Origin: Dyadobacter koreensis
GTDB taxonomy: Bacteria; Bacteroidota; Bacteroidia; Cytophagales; Spirosomataceae
Assembly: GCF_900108855.1 (NCBI RefSeq)
Contig: NZ_FNXY01000001.1
Span: forward strand, 1-64,000
Direction of reading: 5' to 3'
Length of the DNA: 64,000 nt
The position numbers were made by a program, and so were the translations under genes. Of the stretch, positions 11,284 to 20,107 are shown piece after piece. The notes beneath the pieces were generated by a model. That model saw only the letters and a list, made by a program, of their open reading frames with translations. It did no database searches and had not been told where the DNA came from. Numbering within the stretch: position 1 is the stretch's first letter; each line of letters starts with the position of its first letter.

Positions 11284-13935
11284 ATGTTAAAAATTACCTT
11301 TAGCCTTGTTTCGGCTTTTCTGATGCTTATGTGGTTTGGTCCGCAGCATCTGAATGCTCCGGAACAAAAAAATTCAGAATCCCTCTATCGCGCTGATTCG
11401 CTTCCGAACGCAAGCAGCTGGCCAAGCGAACTTAAAATTAACCATTTTGCAGGTTCCGATCTAACACCGAGTCCTTCCTGTCTGGCTGTTGCGGCAACAG
11501 GCGAAGTTTTTGTTGGTGTTGATATGATCGGGTCACTTGGAAAAGACCCAGGAAAAGGAAGTATCATAAAATTGACCGATACCGACAACGACGGGAAAGT
11601 TGACAAACATACCGTTTTCGCAATGGCAGATAATCCTCGCGGAATCATTGCCATGGGAGATCAGGTTTTTGTTTTACACACCATTTTTTCACCTGAAACG
11701 AAAATTGCAACAGGAATGGATCTTGTTGTTTTTGAAGATAAAAACCACGATGGCGTGGCAGATGGTCCGTCAAAACCGTTAATCGAGCATATCAGCTCAC
11801 CTAAATTCCTGCAAAGCCGCGGAACCGACCACGCTACGAATGGAATCCGTATGGGAATCGACGGCTGGATCTATATTGCTGTCGGGGATTTCGGTTTCCA
11901 CGACGCAATAGACAGAACAGGAAAAAAAATGACTATGCTTGGTGGTGGAATTGTTCGGGTAAGACCTGATGGCACTGAAATGGAGGTTTATACCCATGGT
12001 ATGCGAAATATTTACGATGTCGCGATTGATCCCTTCATGAATATTTTCACACGCGGAAACACAAACGATGGCGGTGGATGGAACATCCGTTTCAGCAATC
12101 AGATCCAGTCGGGAGAATACGGTTATCCGGTTTTATTTCAACATTTCACAGACGAAATCATTCCGGCTTTGGTTGACCTTGGCGGCGGGTCAGGAACGGG
12201 CGCACTATATATGGACGAAGCGACTTGGCCTGAAAAATATAACAAAGTGCCGATGATGGCCGACTGGGGAAGAAGCCAGTTATTTATTCACCGCGTGACG
12301 CCGGATCAGGCAACTTTCACACAAAAGGATGAAGAGTTTATAAAATTGTCTCAAATTACTGATCTTGATGTTGACGGTTCCGGAAGACTGTACCTTTCAG
12401 CCTGGGATGGCGCAGGATATTCCGGAAGCCCTGCAAAAGGATTTATCGTCCGTGCAGTACCGCAAAACTGGAAATATAAAGCATATCCCAATGTAAAAAA
12501 GGCATCTGTTAAGGAACTTGGTGCACTGCTGAAATCAGGGAGCGCAGTGGCGCGTTTGGATGCACAGCAGGAATTATTGACGCGCCCTGCAAAACAGGCG
12601 GCGGAACTTTCCTGGAAAATCGCTGCGGACAAAGAGTTGCCGCTGCAAAATCGCGTTGCCGGAATGTACACCTATGCTCAAATAAAAGGCGCAGAAGGAA
12701 CTGCAAATCTTTTGAAATTAACGAATGAAGACGCAATGCGTGAATATGCTTTGCGCGCTGTGACGGACCGTAAGGGAAATCTTAAAAATGTACCGACAGA
12801 ATTATTTTTGAAAGCACTGAAAGATCCTTCTCCACGCGTGCAGATTGCTGCAACAATTGGGTTGGGCCGTTTAGGACGGGTCGAGGCTGCTCCTGCCTTA
12901 TTGCAGGTAAAAGTTCCTTCTTCCTTTGTTGCTCCGGCAAAAGACGTGGAAGGTCCGCATGCAACGCCAAACTCAGCCATTGTTCCTCCGCACCTCGCTG
13001 TTCGTTCGCTGGTCAGCCTGAATGCGGTTGACGCTTGCGTAAGCGCGATTGGGACAGAAAATTCAACAATCGCTTTGTGGGCATTGCGTTACATGCATGA
13101 TCCGAAAGCAGTAAGCGGACTGATCGCTGCCTTCAAAGAATCGAAAGATGAAGTGCTGAAAAAGCAAATTTTGGTAACGCTTTCCCGACTGTATAAAAAA
13201 GAAGCGGATTACGACGGCTCGTGGTGGTGGAGTACCCGACCAGATTCACATGGCCCCTATTACAAGGCGATCACTTGGGAATCTTCTCCAGCGATCAAAG
13301 CCATCTTATCAGAAGAATTCAATAAATCTGATGCCGCAGGAAAACAATTTTTCGCAGACCTGAACAGCAGGCACCGGATGGAAATCACCGAATTTGGTGG
13401 AGACGAAGTAGTTGCGGCAAAGGAAGAAGTAAAGGTTGATCTTGACAAAATCAGAAACAAAAAAGGGCAGGTTGGTGAAGCTTCGATTGAAGATGTGATG
13501 TTGGCAATGGCGAAAATTAACGGCGATCCGGCATTGGGAAAAACACTTTTCACAAAACAAGGCTGCATTGCATGCCATAGTGTAACCAAAGGAGAAACGA
13601 TGAAAGGTCCGTTCATGGGGCAAATCGGCTCGATTATGAACCGTGAACAAATTGCCGAATCTATCCTTAAACCGAACGCTTCTATCTCTCAGGGTTTTGC
13701 GTCGGTCGTGATTGAAGCCAAAGGTGATAAAACTTACATGGGCTTTATCACGCAGGAATCCGCTGCAAAAGTTGTCATGCGTGACATTACTGGACAGCTT
13801 TATACTATCAAAACAGCTGATATCATTTCGCGAAGGGAACTGGAAGATTCGATGATGCCGACCGGACTTGCAAATTCACTATCTTATGAAGAATTTGCTT
13901 CGTTAATTACTTTCCTGTCTCAGCAGAAAAAATAA
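11284..13935 (+). CDS. Exported HEAT-repeat dehydrogenase with C-terminal cytochrome c domain
   Basis: An 883-residue exported protein with an N-terminal signal sequence. Residues of about 50-400 form a soluble glucose/sorbosone dehydrogenase-like beta-propeller (repeated GDFGFHDA, YTHGMRNIYD, DVDGSGRLYLSAWDG blocks), about 420-650 are helical HEAT-like repeats (ALKDPSPRVQIAATIGLGRLG), and the C-terminus is a class I cytochrome c with the haem motif C761-x-x-C764-H765 and a likely Met ligand downstream. The family (PVC-type or 'membrane-bound dehydrogenase') probably oxidises a sugar or polyol and hands electrons to the cytochrome. The substrate is unknown. It is a single-gene unit closed by a strong terminator. 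Confidence 0.85.
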   Translation: MLKITFSLVSAFLMLMWFGPQHLNAPEQKNSESLYRADSLPNASSWPSELKINHFAGSDLTPSPSCLAVAATGEVFVGVDMIGSLGKDPGKGSIIKLTDTDNDGKVDKHTVFAMADNPRGIIAMGDQVFVLHTIFSPETKIATGMDLVVFEDKNHDGVADGPSKPLIEHISSPKFLQSRGTDHATNGIRMGIDGWIYIAVGDFGFHDAIDRTGKKMTMLGGGIVRVRPDGTEMEVYTHGMRNIYDVAIDPFMNIFTRGNTNDGGGWNIRFSNQIQSGEYGYPVLFQHFTDEIIPALVDLGGGSGTGALYMDEATWPEKYNKVPMMADWGRSQLFIHRVTPDQATFTQKDEEFIKLSQITDLDVDGSGRLYLSAWDGAGYSGSPAKGFIVRAVPQNWKYKAYPNVKKASVKELGALLKSGSAVARLDAQQELLTRPAKQAAELSWKIAADKELPLQNRVAGMYTYAQIKGAEGTANLLKLTNEDAMREYALRAVTDRKGNLKNVPTELFLKALKDPSPRVQIAATIGLGRLGRVEAAPALLQVKVPSSFVAPAKDVEGPHATPNSAIVPPHLAVRSLVSLNAVDACVSAIGTENSTIALWALRYMHDPKAVSGLIAAFKESKDEVLKKQILVTLSRLYKKEADYDGSWWWSTRPDSHGPYYKAITWESSPAIKAILSEEFNKSDAAGKQFFADLNSRHRMEITEFGGDEVVAAKEEVKVDLDKIRNKKGQVGEASIEDVMLAMAKINGDPALGKTLFTKQGCIACHSVTKGETMKGPFMGQIGSIMNREQIAESILKPNASISQGFASVVIEAKGDKTYMGFITQESAAKVVMRDITGQLYTIKTADIISRRELEDSMMPTGLANSLSYEEFASLITFLSQQKK

Positions 13936-13954
13936 AGATTATAAACTGACAATC

Positions 13955-13993
13955 AAAACTTAAAGCAGGCTCAAAAGGTCTGCTTTAAGTTTT
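13955..13993 (+). terminator. Intrinsic terminator after the HEAT/cytochrome c gene
   Basis: A perfect 14-base-pair stem, 13955-13968 with 13980-13993, followed by TTTTA, 20 bases past the stop codon. Confidence 0.85.
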
Positions 13994-14104
13994 ATTAGCC
14001 CGATCCCTACGTTTGAGTTACTTAAAATTCTTCTCAAATAATATTCTGATTTTCTAAAAAAATTCCTAGCTTCAAGATCACTTCCTGCCACCAATCGCCT
14101 TTTT

Positions 14105-15997
14105 ATGAAAAATAAGATTACTCCCACATTATTTTTTGTTTTAACATTTTTAAGCGCCTTCAACCCGGCTTTATCACAACAGGATGTTTTAAAACAATTA
14201 CAAGAAATTGCGGTCATTGAACAAAAGATTATGATGCCGATGCGCGACGGCGTTCGCCTTGCAACGGATATTTACAGACCAAAAACAGATAAAAAAGTAC
14301 CGATCATTTTTTCCAAAACACCTTATAATTTTAATTCCTGGGGCGACGGTGAATTAAAACCAAGAACTTATCAGGATGCGCTTGACGCTGTAAAGCGCGG
14401 CTATGCCTATGTGGTTCAAAACGAGCGAGGTAAATTTTTCTCCGAAGGAAACTGGGAAATCCTCGGTCCGCCGACAACGGACGGATATGATGCCTTTTCC
14501 TGGATGTCAGCTCAACCCTGGTCGAATGGAAAAATCGGCACATTAGGATGTTCGTCAACGGCGGAATGGCAAATGGCCGTTGCTGCGCTTGACCATCCGT
14601 CGCATGCCGCAATGGTGCCGATGGGTTTTGGAGCAGGCGTCGGAAAAGTCGGCGAGTTTGTTGAACAAGGGAACTGGTACCGTGGTGGAGCGCAGCAAAT
14701 GCTTTTCACGACCTGGCTGTATGGAACAGAAACAGACAACATGGCCCGGCCGTTGTTTCCTAAAACAGCCACGAGCGAAGACCTGACCCGGATTTCAAGA
14801 TTTTATGATCTGGCACCGGAAATGCCAAAAGTTGATTGGGCGCTAGGTTTGAAACATCTACCAGTTCAGGATATTATCCAGAATGTGAATGGCCCGAAGG
14901 GAACGTACGAAAAAATGATTGTAAGAAAACCGTCCGATCCTGAGTGGTATAAAGGAGGCTTGTATCATGACAATATGCCTTTTGCCGTTCCGAGCTACTG
15001 GTTTGTTTCCTGGTACGATGTTTCAACGGGTCCCAATCTTGCCCTTTTTAATCATGTCAGAAAAAACGGTACTGATCAGCAGGTGAAGGATGGCCAGTTT
15101 TTGGTAATTGCTCCAACCTTGCACTGCGCTTATAAACGTGCAACTGAGAATACCATTGTCGGTGAAAGAAGTGTCGGCGACGCGCGGCTTGATTACGACG
15201 GACTGATCTATGGATGGTTTGATTACTGGCTAAAAGGGGAAGATAATAACATGCTTAAAAAGACGCCGCGTGTTCAATACTATACCATGGGTTCAAATAA
15301 ATGGCAATACTCGGACACGTGGCCGCCTGCAAATATTGAACCGACCACGTATTATTTGTCCAGCAAAGGCGGAGCGAATAGTCTGTATGGAGACGGAAAA
15401 TTAACCATCAAGGCTGTTGGTAAAGACCAAAAGCCAGACAGTTTTACCTATGATCCGGCATTTCCTGTTCCTTCGTATGGCGGAAATGTATGTTGCACCG
15501 GGACTGCCATTCAGGGTGGTTCTTTTGATCAGCACCAGATGGAAACCCGCCAGGATATTCTGGTTTACACAACCGATCCATTCAAAGATGGCGTTGAATT
15601 AACGGGGTCAATCGAGACGACTTTGTACGTTGCTTCCGATGCGAAGGATACAGATTTTACCGTTAAACTGATAGACGTTTATCCTGATGGCCGCGCTTAC
15701 AATCTGGACGAAACTATCCTTCGAGCACGTTTTCGTGAAGGTTTTGACAAAGAAGTAATGATGGGAAACGGGCAAGTTTACAAGCTGACGTTAAGCCCTA
15801 TGTCGACGAGTAATTTCTTTGCGCCCGGACACAGCATACGATTAGAAATTTCGAGCAGCAATTTTCCACGGTTTGAACGTAACTTGAATACTGGCGGCAA
15901 TAATTATGACGAATCAAAAGGAATAATCGCACATAACAAAATATTTCATAACGCTCAATATCAATCCAAAATCGTGTTGCCAGTCGTTAAAAAATAA
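14105..15997 (+). CDS. CocE/NonD family hydrolase (S15-like), exported
   Basis: A 630-residue alpha/beta-hydrolase of the X-Pro dipeptidyl-peptidase/cocaine-esterase superfamily. A signal peptide ends near residue 24 (LSQQ). The S15 domain follows ([16 protein letters not shown]), with the nucleophile in [10 protein letters not shown] near residue 145 and the tunnel-like lid region after it. From about residue 420 the jelly-roll C-terminal domain of the family appears ([19 protein letters not shown], ending in [15 protein letters not shown]). Such enzymes hydrolyse acyl esters, amides or N-terminal dipeptides; which one applies here is unknown. The gene stands alone between two hairpin-rich spacers. 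Confidence 0.87.
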   Translation: MKNKITPTLFFVLTFLSAFNPALSQQDVLKQLQEIAVIEQKIMMPMRDGVRLATDIYRPKTDKKVPIIFSKTPYNFNSWGDGELKPRTYQDALDAVKRGYAYVVQNERGKFFSEGNWEILGPPTTDGYDAFSWMSAQPWSNGKIGTLGCSSTAEWQMAVAALDHPSHAAMVPMGFGAGVGKVGEFVEQGNWYRGGAQQMLFTTWLYGTETDNMARPLFPKTATSEDLTRISRFYDLAPEMPKVDWALGLKHLPVQDIIQNVNGPKGTYEKMIVRKPSDPEWYKGGLYHDNMPFAVPSYWFVSWYDVSTGPNLALFNHVRKNGTDQQVKDGQFLVIAPTLHCAYKRATENTIVGERSVGDARLDYDGLIYGWFDYWLKGEDNNMLKKTPRVQYYTMGSNKWQYSDTWPPANIEPTTYYLSSKGGANSLYGDGKLTIKAVGKDQKPDSFTYDPAFPVPSYGGNVCCTGTAIQGGSFDQHQMETRQDILVYTTDPFKDGVELTGSIETTLYVASDAKDTDFTVKLIDVYPDGRAYNLDETILRARFREGFDKEVMMGNGQVYKLTLSPMSTSNFFAPGHSIRLEISSSNFPRFERNLNTGGNNYDESKGIIAHNKIFHNAQYQSKIVLPVVKK

Positions 15998-16002
15998 CGT
16001 AG

Positions 16003-16089
16003 AAACGCAGGGTCTTGGGAGTTTATCGCGTAGCTGGAAGATTTCATTTCCTTCGCAGCTCCGCGATAAAACCTTACATCTCCGCGTTT
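16003..16089. repeat. Imperfect inverted repeat between convergent genes (family 'CGCAGAG')
   Basis: Between two convergent genes the arm GTTTATCGCGTAGCTG (16021-16036) pairs with GCAGCTCCGCGATAAAAC (16055-16072) with one mismatch and one bulge, and outer AAACGCAG (16003-16010) pairs partly with CGCGTTT (16083-16089). The same words recur at 27550-27733 inside the iol operon, so this looks like a dispersed intergenic palindromic element that may also serve as a bidirectional terminator. Confidence 0.6.
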
Positions 16090-16095
16090 AAAACT

Positions 16096-17019
16096 TTATT
16101 TTTTCTCTGCCGGCACGATAATAAAATTCAATAATTCAGTATGTCGAATTACTGAAATATTCGTGATCGATAACACTTCCCTGTGGGTTAATTGTTTGAA
16201 AAGATCGTTGCTGCTCGCTACCGGTTTATCATTAAAAGAAATGATAATATCTCCTTCCTGAATTTGAGAACGAGACGCAGGCGAATTTGCTTCGATCTGG
16301 GTAACGAAAACACCCCTATGATTCGGCAGTTTATAATGCTGCCGGATTTTTTCATTTACGGGCACATCCTGCAATTGAAGTCCCAGGTACGCTTTGAAAA
16401 CTTTTCCATCTTTGATAAGCTGTCTCGCAATTTCTTTTGCAGTATTTATATCAACGGAAAAACTTAGGCCCTGTGCGCCCTGAATCACCGCGGTATTTAC
16501 TCCCACGACTTCCCCCTCAGTATTAATCATCGGGCCGCCGGAATTGCCGGGATTCAAAGCTGCATCTGACTGAATAACATTATCCACGAATCTTCCCGAC
16601 TGCGTCTGAAGTGACCGGCCAAGCGCACTCACCACTCCCGTCGTCACTGTATGCTGATATCCATACGGGTTTCCGATTGCGATCACAAACTGTCCAATCT
16701 GTAACTCGCCCGCATCTCCCAGTTTAGCAACGGAATATCCCTGGGTATAAATTTTCAAAATCGCGATATCGGTATCAGGATCTTTTCCGATCAGCTCTGC
16801 TTCAATCTCATTGTTATTTAAAAGACTGACCATGATTTTCTCAGCACCGTCCACAACGTGACAATTGGTGAAGATGAAACCGTCAGAAGAAAATACAAAT
16901 CCTGATCCGGATCCAGCCTGACGGAGCTTTCCTTTATCTGTTTTATAAACATCTATTTTTACGACTGCGTTTTTTATTTTATCCACAGCCCCTATGATCA
17001 TGCTCGAAAATGTGTCCAT
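16096..17019 (-). CDS. HtrA/DegP-like trypsin-type serine protease with PDZ domain
   Basis: A 307-residue S1C protease counted from the ATG at 17019; an upstream TTG (17082) would add 21 residues of unconvincing sequence. The triad is visible as His54 (TNCHVVDGA), Asp84 (DTDIAIL) and Ser160 (NPGNSGGP), followed by one PDZ domain at about residues 215-300 (GVFVTQIEANSPA). Unlike ordinary DegP/DegS there is no signal peptide or clear membrane anchor from either start, so the protein may be cytoplasmic. Its single PDZ domain recalls DegS-type proteins. It is convergent with the hydrolase gene and 118 bases from the next minus-strand gene. Its function in protein quality control is inferred from the family. 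Confidence 0.85.
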   Translation of the reverse strand: MDTFSSMIIGAVDKIKNAVVKIDVYKTDKGKLRQAGSGSGFVFSSDGFIFTNCHVVDGAEKIMVSLLNNNEIEAELIGKDPDTDIAILKIYTQGYSVAKLGDAGELQIGQFVIAIGNPYGYQHTVTTGVVSALGRSLQTQSGRFVDNVIQSDAALNPGNSGGPMINTEGEVVGVNTAVIQGAQGLSFSVDINTAKEIARQLIKDGKVFKAYLGLQLQDVPVNEKIRQHYKLPNHRGVFVTQIEANSPASRSQIQEGDIIISFNDKPVASSNDLFKQLTHREVLSITNISVIRHTELLNFIIVPAEKK

Positions 17020-17200
17020 GTCTGTATCGTTTATATACCCATGACCATAACAAATTATTAACCACAATTTTTTTCGTGCCAATGTGGCAAGTATTTTCGT
17101 TTAACATGCCAAAACGCCATAAAAAAAGTCTTTCAACCGCAGACATTGCCGTCGAAAGACCTACATATTTTGTTGATGAACTATATTTTTCCGCTCAGAA

Positions 17201-17590
17201 TCAAACAGCCATTGCCAGTCTTCTGCTCATATCTGTCAGCCGGATTCCCCTTAAAGTTTTTACACGTTCTGCAACATTGATCGCATCACTGAAAATATAT
17301 CCTGCGCCAAAAAACTGCTTGAATTCTTTAACTGCTTCATCCAAATGTTTTTTGGAGATTCCGCTGTACACAAGCTGCATTAACTGCGATTTTTCAGGAG
17401 TTAACCTTTGAAGTTTCCAATATTTTGGATGGTTCAATCCAATTGGAGCCCGGAAGAACTTATCATGTTTCTCCTTTATCAAAAACTCGAAATCAATATT
17501 TACTTGTCTGCTGTTTTTGCCGGCATTGCCCTTCATCACAATTTTAGCCTCTCTGTCTACGGCCAAGATAAATGTTTTTTCGTGTATCAT
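17201..17590 (-). CDS. Hypothetical protein, 129 aa
   Basis: I do not recognise a family. The protein starts with ATG, has no signal peptide or membrane segment, and is basic and mixed alpha/beta in composition. The first part (TFILAVDREAKIVMKGN) reads like a beta-hairpin and the second half (KHLDEAVKEFKQFFGAGYIFSD) is helical. It lies in the same direction as, and upstream of, the HtrA-like gene, separated by 181 bases. Codon use looks like that of the neighbours, supporting a real gene. Confidence 0.6.
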   Translation of the reverse strand: MIHEKTFILAVDREAKIVMKGNAGKNSRQVNIDFEFLIKEKHDKFFRAPIGLNHPKYWKLQRLTPEKSQLMQLVYSGISKKHLDEAVKEFKQFFGAGYIFSDAINVAERVKTLRGIRLTDMSRRLAMAV

Positions 17591-18542
17591 TGTCGCTAAT
17601 AGTTTAATATTTATAGTATGAACCAGGTAGAAAGTTTACGAATCTATATTTCAGATTATTAGTGTTTTTCCCAATAATATTATGCCAAAAGAGAATAACT
17701 CAATATAATTCATTATTAATTTCATATGGTAAAAAGGATATATCCAATTAAAAATTCCTTAGAACCGCAAAATGGTTACATCTTAGGCCTCATAACAAGT
17801 ATTATTCTCCTGCTTACTGGGAGATTTCCACACTTAAAAACATCTCAGGTGATGTTTTTCCCCTTTTGGAGATTGCGCCTTTTCCCGCAACATTCATAAG
17901 ATCGTGGCTAGCGATCTGTATCATCATAAAAAGGTCGTTGACCATATTGAAAAGTTTCAGATTTTTGAACCTGTTAGAAATCATTCATGAATTTCCCTGC
18001 CGTCATGCTTAAGTCTCTATTTTATCTGAAACATATTCATTTTGTTACTTACAGATATTAAGAGACAACGTTTTCGCTTTTTGGAAATTAGCAACAACAG
18101 ATTCCTTTTTTCTTAAAATCTGCCATAGACAATAGCACAAAATTTCCATAGGATAAAGTTTAAAAAGACGGCAAAATTATTACGAATTTTCACTAGACGA
18201 ATGTACAACATCCAGATCATCAGAGCCATAACTTTCAGTTGTCCGGATCATGGTTTCTATTGTAAATTTTCACAGATGCAAATCGCAGTGGACACCAAAG
18301 TTTGTAATTGATCGAAAGACTAGGCTTTGTGCAATCGTCTCTGGAATCTGGGTTTTAAGGCGATATGTTCCGTAGCAATAGATTTTTTTCAAATAAAATT
18401 GATACCATTTAAAAGACTTACTCTTAATCTAATACAAAAAATAAAAAGGCAGAGAAGAAAGGCCAAAGACTATGGCAGGAATTTTACTTTTCAAATGGCC
18501 GTTAGGTATAGATTGGTAACGTAACAACAAAACGAATTCACT
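17591..18542. other. Long spacer without a convincing gene
   Basis: About 950 AT-rich bases between the 129-residue hypothetical gene and the phosphoesterase. Around 17750-18010 three overlapping reading frames stay open for 57 to 86 codons (one with ATG at 17726, ending at 17899), which could be a decayed small gene, but none of the translations resembles a protein I know. A 65-codon frame at 18327-18524 is basic and likewise unrecognised. No hairpin or RNA gene stood out. Confidence 0.5.
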
Positions 18543-19349
18543 TTGAAAATTTTTTCGCAACTGATAATTCTACTTCTCGGAATTTCATTCTTTTCATGCG
18601 ACGGACTGTTTCAGTTTAATCCTAATGAAATTGTTTTAAAGGAAAGCCAGAGAAATCTGACCGGAAAGAATATTGAGAAAATAGTTAAAATTCCTGTAAA
18701 AGATACACTGCGTTTCATCTTTATGGGTGATTCTCAGCGGTGGTATGACGAAACGACGCACTTTGTTAAAAGTGCAAACCAGCAGCGCGCCATTGATTTC
18801 GTACTGCATGCCGGCGATATTTCAGACTTTGGAATTACGAAAGAGCTGAAATGGATCAACGACATTATGAAGGATTTAAAATACCCTTATCTCACCGTAA
18901 TCGGCAATCACGATATTGTGGCAAATGGTTCGGATGCTTATGTCAGAATGTTCGGCCCACTGGATTATACGTTCGGCTATGGTGACTACAAATTTATATT
19001 TATCAATACAAATTCTCTGGAATACGGACTGGACGGAAGCACGCCTAACATCCCCTGGCTGAAATCGCAGCTGGCCGACAATCCGGATAAAAAACAGACC
19101 ATTGTCATTGGCCATGTCCCGCCTTTTGATGCAGATTTCGACAAAAATCTGGAAAAGGAATATGCCGCGACCCTGGCAGCGGATCCTAACCTAAAATTTA
19201 CACTTTATGGCCATCAGCACGCTTTTAAGGAAGGTGAATATTACAATGATGGAGTTCAGTATTACCAGACTACCAGCATGGGAGACAGGGGTTATCTGAT
19301 CATTACCTGCTGGAAAGATGGACAAAAGGTGGAGCGCGTTCAATTTTAA
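18543..19349 (+). CDS. Calcineurin-like metallophosphoesterase, lipoprotein
   Basis: A 268-residue envelope phosphoesterase. The start is TTG, chosen because it directly gives a lipoprotein signal (hydrophobic run and SFFSC lipobox, Cys19); no ATG fits. The five metal-binding blocks of the calcineurin-like family are in order: GDSQ, HAGDISD, GNHD, GHVPP and GHQH, although the first block has Gln in place of the usual His (GDxH). The substrate is unknown; relatives act on nucleotides, phosphoproteins or phospholipids. The next gene starts 5 bases after the stop, so the two are co-transcribed. Confidence 0.86.
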   Translation: MKIFSQLIILLLGISFFSCDGLFQFNPNEIVLKESQRNLTGKNIEKIVKIPVKDTLRFIFMGDSQRWYDETTHFVKSANQQRAIDFVLHAGDISDFGITKELKWINDIMKDLKYPYLTVIGNHDIVANGSDAYVRMFGPLDYTFGYGDYKFIFINTNSLEYGLDGSTPNIPWLKSQLADNPDKKQTIVIGHVPPFDADFDKNLEKEYAATLAADPNLKFTLYGHQHAFKEGEYYNDGVQYYQTTSMGDRGYLIITCWKDGQKVERVQF

Positions 19350-19354
19350 TCTTT

Positions 19355-19951
19355 ATGAAAAAAATATTATTACTACTTCTTTTATCAGTGAATTTTGCTG
19401 TCTTGGCACAAGATGACCAGCCTGGTCTCAAATCCAGAAAATGGTATATTCCTGATCATTTGAAATTGCATTTTGCAGGCAATATCGGTTTTCTATCGGG
19501 CGGGCCTGGTTATGTATCCCGCAATAAAACGCTCGAAACAGATCTTCTGTTCGGTTTTCTCCCAAAGAAATTTGGAGGAGATGCGTTGATCACGATTTCG
19601 GCAAAAACTACCTATTCTCCATGGAAGATCCCCCTGAAAAACGGTTACTACATACGTCCGTTTTCTATTGGGGCTTATCTGAGTTACACTTTCGGGCCGC
19701 AGTTTGATACGAAATGGCCATCTTATTATCCTGCGGGATATTACTGGTGGGCCACTTCTTTCCGTCCCGGGGCATTTGTTGGCGGAAAAGCTGGACGTAA
19801 TATGGTCATTAAAAATCAGGTGAGACAATTTGAATTTTATTATGAGCTGGGAAGTTACGACCTGCTCATGATCAGTTATGTTCAGAACAGAGAATACCTC
19901 AAACTTTCGGATATTGGGAATTTATCTTTTGGGGTTAAAATGGCGTTTTAG
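19355..19951 (+). CDS. Exported hypothetical protein, possible outer-membrane barrel, 198 aa
   Basis: A signal peptide (MKKILLLLLLSVNFAVLA) is followed by a mature part rich in aromatic and glycine residues in alternating patterns (FAGNIGFLSGGPGYVSRN, PFSIGAYLSYTFG, NLSFGVKMAF). The chain ends in phenylalanine, a typical feature of outer-membrane beta-barrels. No family was recognised. It is coupled to the phosphoesterase lipoprotein gene (5-base gap), suggesting joint action at the outer membrane. Confidence 0.65.
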   Translation: MKKILLLLLLSVNFAVLAQDDQPGLKSRKWYIPDHLKLHFAGNIGFLSGGPGYVSRNKTLETDLLFGFLPKKFGGDALITISAKTTYSPWKIPLKNGYYIRPFSIGAYLSYTFGPQFDTKWPSYYPAGYYWWATSFRPGAFVGGKAGRNMVIKNQVRQFEFYYELGSYDLLMISYVQNREYLKLSDIGNLSFGVKMAF

Positions 19952-20067
19952 TTTAAATGTGGGGAAGTTTTCAATTTGTTTTAAGTAAATGACCTCACGT
20001 TACACTTCTCCTATAATCTAAATTTTGACTGTACGCCTATTGCATTTAAAATAGGCACCGTCAATAT

Positions 20068-20095
20068 GCAAATCCCCGCAGTCGCGGGAATTTGC
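20068..20095. terminator. Hairpin between convergent genes
   Basis: GCAAATCCCCGC (20068-20079) pairs with GCGGGAATTTGC (20084-20095) with one mismatch and a 4-base loop. It lies between the convergent genes ending at 19951 and 20108. It lacks a long T-run but is well placed to end transcription of the minus-strand gene. Confidence 0.55.
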
Positions 20096-20107
20096 TCAAT
20101 AAATAAA

